A stretch of DNA of 11,980 bases from Phoronis ovalis (lineage: Eukaryota > Phoronida > Phoronidae). Each line of letters opens with the position of its first letter. Within the stretch, counting starts at the first letter, position 1. The notes beneath the pieces are model-generated. The model did no database searches, was not told the origin of the DNA, and was given only the letters and a program-made list of their open reading frames with translations. Both the position numbers and the translations under genes were made by a program. The DNA lies in the NCBI GenBank assembly GCA_028565635.1, contig JAOXYB010048769.1, positions 1 through 11,980 of the forward strand, written 5' to 3'. This document shows, piece after piece, positions 1-7,708 of the stretch.

Positions 1-201
1 ATATTTCTCTTTTACTGCATGCAAAAGACAGAGCTAATAGTGATATAATTTTTTTTGATGTATGTGCGTTGGTAAGATTCATTATTTAGTCTTTGTTGAA
101 ACTAACAAAATTCAATTACAAGGAGTAGGATGAAGTTAAGAATAACTTTAAATTATTGGTCAGTTAATGGAACAGACCAAAGAAAAAAATGGACTACTTA
201 C
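1..201 (-). other. Munc18 gene, 5' part of intron 2
   Basis: This is intronic sequence of the minus-strand Munc18 gene. On the minus strand it begins with a strong donor (GTAAGT, complement of 201-196) directly after coding exon 2. The next family segment, the stretch after the GIT motif that normally reads like VEDI followed by a basic KRREPLP-like motif, is not found here, so exon 3 must lie left of the window. No other gene is visible. Confidence 0.8.
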
Positions 202-333
202 ATGTAATTCCATGTGACATGATTTCATGCATTTTACAACACGCTGATAACGTTCTCATACTGAGCTGATCTACAATTAACACTTTCCATTCTTCCTTCT
301 TCCTTGTCGCCCCAATCACATCGTTCATAATCT
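202..333 (-). CDS. STXBP1 (unc-18/Rop orthologue): Munc18/UNC-18 syntaxin-binding protein, coding exon 2
   Basis: This internal exon encodes residues 10-53 of a Sec1/Munc18 (SM) protein, which binds syntaxin-1, holds or templates it for SNARE assembly, and is needed for synaptic vesicle exocytosis. On the minus strand it opens after a good acceptor (poly-T then GCAG, complement of 337-334) and closes at a GTAAGT donor. All 132 nt are open in one frame, entering and leaving in phase 1. The translation matches domain 1 of STXBP1/Rop/UNC-18 nearly position for position: IMNDVI, then [14 protein letters not shown], then [10 protein letters not shown], then GIT. Residues equivalent to rat Munc18-1 D34, M38, R39 and K46, which contact closed syntaxin, are present as D31, M35, R36 and K43. 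The [10 protein letters not shown] segment is nearer STXBP1/2 than STXBP3. The exit position after GIT agrees with the human STXBP1 exon border as I remember it, whereas the human intron in the WK/VL region is absent. The paralogue assignment is inferred; the family assignment is nearly certain. Confidence 0.95.
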
Positions 334-1450
334 CTGCAAAAACAGCAACATAAATTTCACTTTAGCACAAATGTATTATTCACTGCCAGTTCTGTAAACG
401 TATTTTCAAAGTTCAATATCCTCTGTCTTGATATGTAGCTGAAGCAAGTTTGTTGATGTGATTTTCACTGATTGGTAAACAGAGACTGTCTAGAAATGCA
501 GGATAGAAGTACCAACAGGCAAATAAGAATTTGTATACAGTTTTTAAGAATTAAGTAGGACCTCAGGAGTGTACAGAAGAGATTCTTAGACAGGAGATTC
601 TTTTTCAATTTTAAAAGGATGTGGTTTTTTCTCTGAGGACCTTTTGCAAAGCATTGGAGGGAAACCAATTTGCAGGACATTTCATGGCCATTCTCTTAGC
701 ACACTATACATGAGAATAATTAATCAAGTGATTGTCATGAATTATTCACCTGCCATTTGCAAGCTAACGAAAATGAAACAAAGCTGCTTTATATATGTCT
801 ACTGTATGGACCATTTTACGAAAATAACTACAATTATAAACTGTGGAATTAAGTTAATAGTTTATAATATTTTATTGATACTTTCTAATGCTGCACTATC
901 ATAATAAGTAACTTATTGATTTTTTCTGTCAGAATATTAAAATTTGTAACATGCATTTATGCTCAAACCAATCAATAAACAGACCAGTAATCTAGCTGGG
1001 AATATTCATGCTACTCAGAGATAACATTCAGCCAGCGATTAATTTAGAAACCTGGTACGGTCACGAGTCCTAGAATTCACTTGCCTAAAACAATGAGTTC
1101 CAAATAAAACTCAACAAGTCCCTTGCTTACTGGAGTTTTCTGTATGTTCATCCATGGAAAACTTTTCAAAGAATGCCCTTTGGGAGATGTTTCATAATAA
1201 CAAAATATTCATAATAAATTAAAGTTAATTTTTGTGGTTGGTTTTATTAAGTTTAATTGTCAGTGTTCTAGCCTTCTTCAGAGCACAAGAAAACAGTGTG
1301 CGTGAACAATACCCGGTAAAAGAATTACCACGTATTGAAAATACTATGATTTGTTTTGTTTATTTTTTTATTTATACATGGTATTATACACTCTTGCTAC
1401 ACAACATAAAACTGATTCTGTATATTGACAACATAATTTTCGCAAAGCTC

Positions 1451-1516
1451 GCCATCTTTCAAAAGAATCATCATTGAAAAGTAACTGTAAAAGTGAGCCA
1501 TTTTCCGAAAGATGGC
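1451..1516. repeat. 10-bp inverted repeat
   Basis: GCCATCTTTC at 1451-1460 is matched by its exact reverse complement GAAAGATGGC at 1507-1516, leaving a 46-base loop. A third partial copy, GGCCATCT, occurs at 1609-1616. It could be the remnant of a small element or chance; no target duplication is visible. Confidence 0.3.
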
Positions 1517-2364
1517 CCTGGGCTAACTGATGGAAAACTTCAGTAAATTCCTATACAAATTGAATAGAAATTCAAACTCATTTATTTTTAAGAACTTTTT
1601 TCAACCAAGGCCATCTGTGTTATTGAAACAGGTTGTGTAGAATATTCTTGACAATATTGCAATGGTGGGAGTCCTACTAAACAACAATCACTGTTCAGGG
1701 AATTCTATGTAGCTGGGCCTATTAAACAGTTTCAACATTTACGGATCTAAATGATTTTTGTGGCACAGTATGTTTGGTTTATTTTATGTATTCTCTAATT
1801 TCAGTAATTGTATTTCTAGAATATAGGAGGTCTGAAATAAACAGACACCCTCCCAATGCAGATCATGGTTCACAAAATTTGGATTTGGTATGTCACATAA
1901 TCATACTATTTTCCTCAGCCTTAGCAGCTATTACCTTTCTGGGATTGTCTTTTTCAGGTATACATGTAAAGATATGTGCCAAAGATTAAGATTTCGCTTC
2001 TCCTATCAATCGTCAATGGCATATTATAGGCACATTTAACCTACAGGTCTGTAAATTCTAATTTATATTCAGAGAGAGATTATATGATGAAACAACATTA
2101 CAGTATTTGCATTGGTCACCTGTTGAACACATAAACTAGAAAATAAATAAACAAACCAAACATTTTACAAAGCCACAATTTATTTCACAACTAAAAATAT
2201 AGGTGGATAAAAAAAAAACACACTACTATGTGTCACCCTATATATTGCACCAAATGATTCTTATGAATTTAAATGTTTTATTCAATGATTTACACTACCA
2301 GGTGGACAAGTGGCTAATTTCGATAGGAGTGCAAGGCCCAGATCTCAGAACCCTAACATGTGCT

Positions 2365-2487
2365 AAGCAAGCTATGGCTAATAACATACCCATCAGTAAG
2401 CACTTGATGGCTAAGAATATACTGTAGGCACTCATGGCTAAAACATTATTGCTTGACAAGCACTATGGCTACAAACATACAGCTTTG
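2365..2487. repeat. Diverged tandem repeat, about four copies
   Basis: Four copies of a 28-33 base unit built around AAGCAC...ATGGCTAA..ACATAC begin near 2365, 2398, 2425 and 2458. The shared core ATGGCTA(A/C/T) occurs in every copy at 2374, 2406, 2434 and 2464. The copies differ by several substitutions and small indels, so this is an old minisatellite in the Munc18 intron. It also explains the end of the chance open frame at 2203-2427. Confidence 0.6.
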
Positions 2488-2729
2488 AGCACCGAGTACC
2501 CATGCATTACAAGCCGGAAATATACCTCTGTATAACTAGTTCATAGGAATTCACATAGGTATAAACACTTTAGATGACAGTATTTCCCCACTCGTTTTAT
2601 ACTGGGAAGTGCAAAAAAAAATAGCCAAGATTTTAGTTTTTTAGTTTAGTTTGACTAAAGAGTAAAGGGGAGTAAAGATTTAAGACTCGTTAGTCATTAC
2701 CAGACATTAGTTAGACCAAAAATCATTAG

Positions 2730-2746
2730 ATATCAGTAACTGATAT
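2730..2746. repeat. Perfect 8+1+8 palindrome
   Basis: The arms ATATCAGT (2730-2737) and ACTGATAT (2739-2746) are exact reverse complements around a single A. It lies in Munc18 intron 1 about 330 bp from the start codon. It could be a dyad-symmetric protein site or chance in AT-rich DNA. Confidence 0.4.
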
Positions 2747-3049
2747 TTATTATATAAATTCTAGCACTTGTACGTATATACTCCTTAGTGGCAAGTATTT
2801 CTAACTTGCTATTGTTTAGTGTCTGATGATGATGAGCAACTAAAACTCGGTAAAACTAAAAGCCAACCAAGCCTATTTCAATATTTGACGCCCTCCAGAA
2901 ATCGCGCGCTTAAAAATGATGTCCGAGTACATCGGGGAAATATATACAGAGCTGAAACCATCTCTTATTATCAAAAGTTCCCGATGTTTTTCGTAAATGA
3001 AAGAAAATCAAACACAAACATTCGTAAATACTTAGTTTTTGATACTCAC

Positions 3050-3077
3050 TAAGGTTTACAGCTTGCTTCAGCGCCAT
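3050..3077 (-). CDS. STXBP1 (unc-18/Rop orthologue): Munc18/UNC-18, first coding exon with start codon
   Basis: This short first coding exon carries the start codon and nine codons (MALKQAVNL) plus the first base of codon 10, ending at a GTGAGT donor. The split codon A|AG restores the Lys that precedes IM in this family. The result resembles the N-termini of Drosophila Rop and nematode UNC-18 (M-x-LK-x-x-V-G-x-K-I/L) in length and pattern, although the usual Gly is Asn here (residue 8). The start is supported by an in-frame TAG at 3113-3111, no minus-strand ATG for about 185 nt upstream, and a good context (CCAAGATGG). The start-codon region CAAGATGGCG also fits a YY1-type initiator motif, a common feature of animal promoters and first exons. 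The pairing with exon 2 at 333-202 rests on phase and homology; no transcript was available. Confidence 0.88.
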
Positions 3078-3837
3078 CTTGGAATTGATTAGATGTTTAT
3101 CGGATTTTGTCTAAAACACAGATCTCAGATTTTAGAACAATATAACTGTAGTTCTTAAACGAATATATTTTTGGTATTTTTCGTCAAAGAAATATTCAGT
3201 ATAATTTACTGATCGAATTCAGAAAGCTACGTAATTCTCTAGTTTTATTACAAAATTCTGATGTCATATATTATACATTGAGCCACACCCCTGCTTACCA
3301 AAATTCTGTAACAATCCAATCAATATGTTGATTTTTCTTAGATATTTATATTTATTGTAATTTTTATGTAGTTCACAATCGAAAACGAGTAGCGTAGGAT
3401 TTGCCAGGAAACTTTACGCTCATTTTTCTCGGAAATTTGACAACAAAGTTAAAAGGAAATATATTGCTAAACATTAGGGGGAATACCATTTCTCTAAATA
3501 TTTATTTTTTTAATATTAAGATTGAAATTAAAATGATTTTCCAATATTTATACATAATTAATTAGGTCACACATAAATTAAGTATCCTTAACTAAACTTA
3601 TATGTTTTACTCAATAACGATACTCTTTTACTGCAGATTTAATTTTTCGCGACTGACATTCCCTAATGTTACTTTGAACACGCACTCGTTTTGAGTCAGT
3701 GGAGAGGGCATGTAAACTTTGAGTCAATAATTGCCAATGTTGTGAACACTTTCCTCTCTTTTGATGTTATAGTCACGAGCACAGTCGACAAAATATTAAA
3801 TGTATTGCTTAAAGTTGTTCCAAAACCGTATTCTGGG
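3078..3837. promoter_or_regulatory. Divergent intergenic promoter region between Munc18 and the plus-strand gene
   Basis: Only 760 bp separate the Munc18 ATG (minus) from the first ATG of the plus-strand gene, so both promoters and 5' leaders must lie here unless further upstream noncoding exons exist. CpG dinucleotides are clearly more frequent from about 2880 to 3850 than in the flanking introns, as expected for an unmethylated promoter. Visible elements are a CCAAT box at 3316-3320 and two TGAGTCA (AP-1/bZIP type) sites at 3692-3698 and 3720-3726. I see no convincing TATA box at a defined start site, and transcription start sites cannot be placed. The stretch 3120-3640 is otherwise AT-rich with no coding signal. 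Confidence 0.6.
3692..3726. promoter_or_regulatory. Pair of TGAGTCA (AP-1/bZIP-like) sites
   Basis: Exact TGAGTCA heptamers lie at 3692-3698 and 3720-3726, 28 bp apart, about 110-145 bp upstream of the plus-strand ATG. TGAGTCA is the classic Fos/Jun-type binding site. Whether they lie in the promoter or in the 5' leader depends on the unknown start site. Confidence 0.4.
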
Positions 3838-3859
3838 ATGTCTAAAAATCAAAAACAGG
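3838..3859 (+). CDS. Unrecognised serine-rich basic protein, probable first coding exon
   Basis: This probable first coding exon encodes MSKNQKQ plus one base and ends at a near-consensus donor (CAGG|GTAAGT, intron from 3860). It is in phase 1, exactly the phase required by the acceptor of the exon at 9164, so G|GG forms Gly-8. The other two reading frames of the 9164 exon hit stops within 20 codons. The frame is open upstream to a TAA at 3664-3666 with no earlier in-frame ATG, so 3838 is the first possible start, with G at -3. It faces away from Munc18 at the edge of the CpG-bearing domain, as a first exon of a divergent gene would. Four minimal upstream ORFs and one overlapping uORF precede it. 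The weak points are its 22-nt coding length and that other exons could intervene before 9164. Confidence 0.6.
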
Positions 3860-4515
3860 GTAAGTTCTATAAGAAAATATGGAAATTCCATCACACATAA
3901 GTCATAATGGACGTAATAAAATGTTAAGGTGCTCTGAATGATGGGCTGTGATTTCCTGGTTTTGTCTTGTACATCGCGACTTACATAGCATACTTGATCG
4001 ATGTTGATGTCGTGACTGCAATTCAGCAGTCTTGCAATGCAATAGGATCCACGATTTAGATTTCTATAGTTATAAATAATTAGCCTTGGCTTTTTTACTC
4101 AAAGACTGGGTCAGTTTAATATATTTACTTGAATTCTTTCAATCTTCAAGTTGTATTTGCAGTCTATCCTCTCTGTATTTTATGTATGCTAAAATATTGT
4201 TTCAGTACCTTGGGCAAAAAGCATAGTTATGAATATCTGTTTTCAGTTATAACAATCCATTTTCATCAATAATGGTCACTTTTATATCACACCATTAAAT
4301 TCAGGTCCGGGATTTAGGTACTTCAGGCTTTGAGATGTGGTATATTTCTGGGACTATTATAACTAAGGTTACAGTCCCAGGTATATTTGATATCAAGTTG
4401 TTGACAAATTACAGTAAACAGATAGTACGGGCTGTATACTACTGGAATTGTGGCACTGAGATGGACCACAATTTTGAATTTTAAATGTGTGTCCCTATTT
4501 TGCGCATACAAGTAA

Positions 4516-4533
4516 AATAATAATAATAATAAT
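4516..4533. repeat. (AAT)6 microsatellite
   Basis: Six uninterrupted AAT units lie within the large plus-strand intron. It is likely polymorphic and has no evident function. Confidence 0.9.
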
Positions 4534-6214
4534 ATGATCTAGTTGTTTTTGGAGCCGCACTGCTAGAGTAATTATTGGACACTTTTAACGCAATAAGTAA
4601 ATATGTCAGGAAATACAACTGTAGTAATTCCTGGAGTAATCCCGTTTTTCTGAGAATATGGATTGTTTTTCCTGTTTTTAGCCATAACGATTGACACTGT
4701 AAACTTAGCTGCAATTTTATTATAATCAGGATTTTGGCATGTCTCTTACCAGTTTAAAGGTTCTAGTACTTTCTCCAGACTCCAGCATAGTTGGACAATT
4801 TATGAAATTGGGGTCATGGATTGTATGTATATTTTTCTCAATGAGAATAGTTATCAGCTTGTGTCTGTGTGAATTAATTCAGCATGGTGATATGGATTTC
4901 ATGAAATACAATTGTAAGATGAAATATTTTATAAATAAGAATCAATAAATTCATGTTAAATTGGAAATGCATTAAATAGACATTATGTCAACTATACACT
5001 AGTTGTTGTTGTTGGCACTTTCCTCATGGAATCCTGAGGTTAATGTGCTCATGTTTGGCTAAATTGTACATACAGTTTTCTATCCTATTGCTGAGATTAG
5101 AATAAGAAACTCAATAAATGATAATATTCAAGATCTGGTTGTGAAACAAAAAATGGGACAATCCTATTTTTGTATCCTCAATTGTTTAAACATAATTTAT
5201 TACAATGATTAATTCTGTTGAAAGTTTATCACAAATCTGTGGTATAATGACCAAGAAATCTGAAGGTCAAGAATTTCATGCCTCATGTAAAATATTGTTT
5301 GTATACATTTTGGAAAGTGTGTGGTAGGCAATGCTACCTGATAGTTCTCTGTAAACCATTAGAGCTATTTATTAGTGAAACCAGGAATTCTATATGTGGT
5401 TATATCTGTTATTGTAAGTTGCAGTATGTTTGGCTACTGGAGTAAGGATAAACTTATTTCACATCCAGAAAATTTACTGTATTTCTTAGATGTGTGGTTT
5501 ACCTTCAGGAATAGATGGTAGGTTTGGCATTTTGATTCTCTAAAATTAATGTTGTTAAAAAATTGTTATTTCAATAGGTTAGAACAGCAAATAATGTCAC
5601 TAAATATAAAAAAGTTGACTATCTCTGCTACTGAAAAGATGAAATGCTGTCTAGATACACAACATATTCAACTATGCCCTGAATAGTAGCAAAAAATTAT
5701 ATATTGTATAAATAATTATTTCTGCTTATTTAATTAAGTAGCAGACTCAAAGAGACATGTACAGCAATTTTGCAAAAATCAATGATATTAATCTAGTGGC
5801 TAACAGACTGTTACTTGTGATAATATTGTTTCAAGGAAGGTACAATTGATTGTCTTTCGCTACAATAACTGTGAGTCACCAAGTACAGTATATTGCAAGT
5901 CACTAGCTTCTTGTTGCTAGCTGTCATCAACATAGATTTGATCAAAGTATGTAAAAAGTTGTTAAAATACTTATCATATGATTTCTGTAAATCATTCCAT
6001 GTATTGATTCTCAGGAAATGTTAAAATGACCCAAGTTACAATCTGTGCCACCCGCTTCCAGTTGTTAGAGTTTGCCAAGATAGGAAAAAGTCAGAATTGA
6101 ACATTTTCTAAACGTATTTGCAGGGTACGGTACTGTATTTACAATAGTACTTCAGTAATAATTGTCCCAAATCCACAAAATTATCTTGCAGAATAATAAT
6201 GGATGTATCAGGAT

Positions 6215-6240
6215 TGTTTTGTTTATTTTGTTAGGTAAGA
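6215..6240 (+). promoter_or_regulatory. Back-to-back splice acceptor/donor (possible recursive splice point)
   Basis: A T-rich tract ending TTTATTTTGTTAG is directly followed by GTAAGA, so an AG acceptor (6233-6234) abuts a GT donor (6235-6236) with no exon between. This is the layout of a ratchet point, or zero-length exon, used in stepwise removal of long introns. Use of the site is inferred only from its form. Confidence 0.35.
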
Positions 6241-6489
6241 TAATGAATTGCTTCTCATGTTCTTTTGTGGAGGGTACATTTCATAATGGTTAAATCAGGT
6301 ACTCCTACAATGGCAGAAGAACTAGTTATTAATATCAAGCAGATTTGGATGACATAATTTATTTTTCATGGAAAGTTTTTTAAAAAGCATATGACAAGCT
6401 GCAGGATATGACTGGCAACAATCTTGTGATTTTCTTGCTGTCAACATTTTGTACGTGGTTAATTGTTGGATACTGATTTTCATTGCATT

Positions 6490-6516
6490 TTATGTTATCA
6501 TTTTTCAAGGTAAGTT
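6490..6516 (+). promoter_or_regulatory. Back-to-back splice acceptor/donor (possible recursive splice point)
   Basis: ATCATTTTTCAAG (AG at 6508-6509) is immediately followed by the consensus donor GTAAGTTTT (from 6510). The junction falls almost exactly at the midpoint of the 3860-9163 intron. It matches the AG|GT ratchet-site form, with a usable polypyrimidine tract and a strong U1 match. No coding frame runs up to it that would make it an ordinary exon end. Confidence 0.4.
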
Positions 6517-6990
6517 TTGATTCGGAACTTTCTGTGCATGTTTACCTCCTGGGACAATGTTTTTCAAGTCACTGTGTAATATATCATTCAATTTTGTCTT
6601 CTTGTACATTTGTATGGTATTGTGAAAGAGAATTTAGGTAATATAGTGACTCGGACTGCTGGTCACAAACCTACCAAAGTTGCATATAATTTCAGTTAGA
6701 AGTCTGTATAGACTGTAATTGTTTGTAAAAAGTTAGTGATACCTGATAGCATCTTAAATAATTGCCTTAAGTTGAGCTAAGATGGAAAGCCCATGCATAC
6801 GCAGTGCAATATACTGATGAATCACTAACAAAATTCAGTTTCTAAAGGTAAAACTAAACATGTATATAGATATCAGTACAACTCATCAATGCTTAAGGGT
6901 AGTTATACTTGGTTTTCTCCTCGAAATGTTGTTTTCTTAATCAATGGCTAGTGATTATTTGTGTGCTGATAAAAAATTAATAATTTATAC

Positions 6991-7016
6991 ATGGCTTGCA
7001 CACTACAGGTAAGTTT
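6991..7016 (+). promoter_or_regulatory. Donor-like site after CACACTACAG (ratchet point or tiny alternative first exon)
   Basis: CACTACAG is followed by GTAAGTTTAG (GT at 7009-7010). An ATG at 6991 would give a six-codon phase-0 first exon (MACTLQ). Phase 0 does not fit the 9164 acceptor, which needs phase 1, so that reading would require another exon. The upstream tract is only weakly pyrimidine-rich. Confidence 0.2.
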
Positions 7017-7049
7017 AGATCCCCCCATACCAGTATATAATTTTTGTGA

Positions 7050-7380
7050 AGACTAGAAATGGACATCGCGATTCTCGCCAGCATGGTCCTCTTATAGATT
7101 AGGAATTACGCCTCATGAATTATGGCTCGGAATTAGTGCATGGGTTAAATGCCAGGAGCCACCACTGAGAAGACATTTAACGTAAAACTATGTCGCAAGC
7201 AGGAATGTACGACATCAGCAGTAAATGACAACGTAAGAAATACCGAACACGATTACACACCGATAGTGGTGCCTAGACTTAGTTTTGGTGAGAAAAATCA
7301 ACTCTAGTGCTGTAGATGGCTGATACTACTGTATACATGTGGTAAAAGGTTCAAAGCTAAAACCATTGCCCCGTATGAAG
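7050..7380. other. CpG-rich patch inside the large intron
   Basis: About a dozen CpG dinucleotides fall between 7066 and 7262, against roughly one per 100 or more bases in neighbouring intron sequence, and the local G+C is visibly higher. No long open frame or recognised transposon domain is present; a 12-codon plus-strand ORF starts at 7059. It could be an intronic enhancer or alternative promoter kept unmethylated, or a relatively young noncoding insertion. Confidence 0.4.
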
Positions 7381-7400
7381 AGTTGGTAACTATTTTACAG

Positions 7401-7430
7401 ACCCATCCATTTCTGTTTACAGGTAATAAA
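7401..7430 (+). promoter_or_regulatory. Back-to-back splice acceptor/donor or 22-nt microexon
   Basis: CCATTTCTGTTTACAG (AG at 7421-7422) abuts GTAATAA, giving another AG|GT junction with a strong pyrimidine tract. A second acceptor, TATTTTACAG, ends at 7400, so 7401-7422 could instead be a 22-nt microexon. Inserting 22 nt between 3859 and 9164 would break the frame, so a constitutive coding microexon is unlikely. Confidence 0.25.
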
Positions 7431-7572
7431 ATTATAATTATTTTGCTCTGGTGATGTAGAAAATATGGAATTTTTTAATGATGAAAAACTAAAGGGCAGC
7501 AGTATGTGTTTCAATACATTGAACTAACAACTGGTAGGAACCAAATAACAATAGGATTCTTTTTATATATAA

Positions 7573-7708
7573 ACAGCAAGTTGGTGGTGCCATGTGGTAC
7601 ATTGATTTAATGCAACAATGTCTCCTGTTATATTGTATACAGTAAGTTGGTGGTATCACCATTTGGCAGCACCTTGATTTGGTGTGATCAGTGTCTCCTG
7701 CTATATAA
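7573..7708. repeat. Direct duplication of a 66-70 bp unit
   Basis: Unit 1 (7573-7638) and unit 2 (7639-7708) are adjacent diverged copies. Both open with ACAG(C/T)AAGTTGGTGGT, continue through CATTGATTT / CTTGATTT blocks, and close with TGTCTCCTG(T/C)TATAT. They differ by scattered substitutions and a few indels. This is an old tandem duplication within the large intron with no coding content. Confidence 0.7.

Larger units (their letters stand above)
334..3049 (-). other. Munc18 gene, intron 1 (2.7 kb)
   Basis: This intron joins coding exons 1 and 2 in phase 1, so codon 10 (AAG, Lys) is split as A|AG. The donor is GTGAGT on the minus strand (complement of 3049-3044) and the acceptor is a T-rich tract ending in GCAG. 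The sequence is AT-rich with no plus- or minus-strand exon that I can support. Open frames at 644-904, 1232-1477, 1774-1989 and 2203-2427 have no splice context or family likeness and appear to be chance. Contents of note are a diverged tandem repeat at 2365-2487, a perfect palindrome at 2730-2746, a short inverted repeat at 1451-1516, and CpG-bearing sequence from about 2880 to the donor, presumably part of the promoter domain. Confidence 0.85.

Noticed and set aside
465-904. Open frames at 465-680 (minus) and 644-904 (plus)
   Set aside because: They lie inside Munc18 intron 1, overlap each other on opposite strands, have AT-driven composition (Ile, Leu, Asn, Tyr), and show no splice-border or family support.
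1232-1989. Open frames 1232-1477 and 1774-1989 with hydrophobic stretches
   Set aside because: The hydrophobic runs follow from T-rich DNA. There is no conserved motif, and both lie in the Munc18 intron on the opposite strand.
2203-2427. 74-codon open frame
   Set aside because: Its second half is the diverged minisatellite and its start is in an A-run. It is a chance frame.
4323-4948. Open frames 4323-4511 and 4481-4714 (minus) and 4739-4948 (plus)
   Set aside because: The minus frames read through the AAT microsatellite (Tyr run) or AT-rich intron. The plus frame has no acceptor/donor pair in phase with neighbouring exons.
6991-7008. Six-codon alternative first exon MACTLQ before a GTAAGT donor
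   Set aside because: It ends in phase 0, while the acceptor at 9164 needs phase 1; joined directly it would hit a stop after about ten codons. It is kept only as a splice-site observation.
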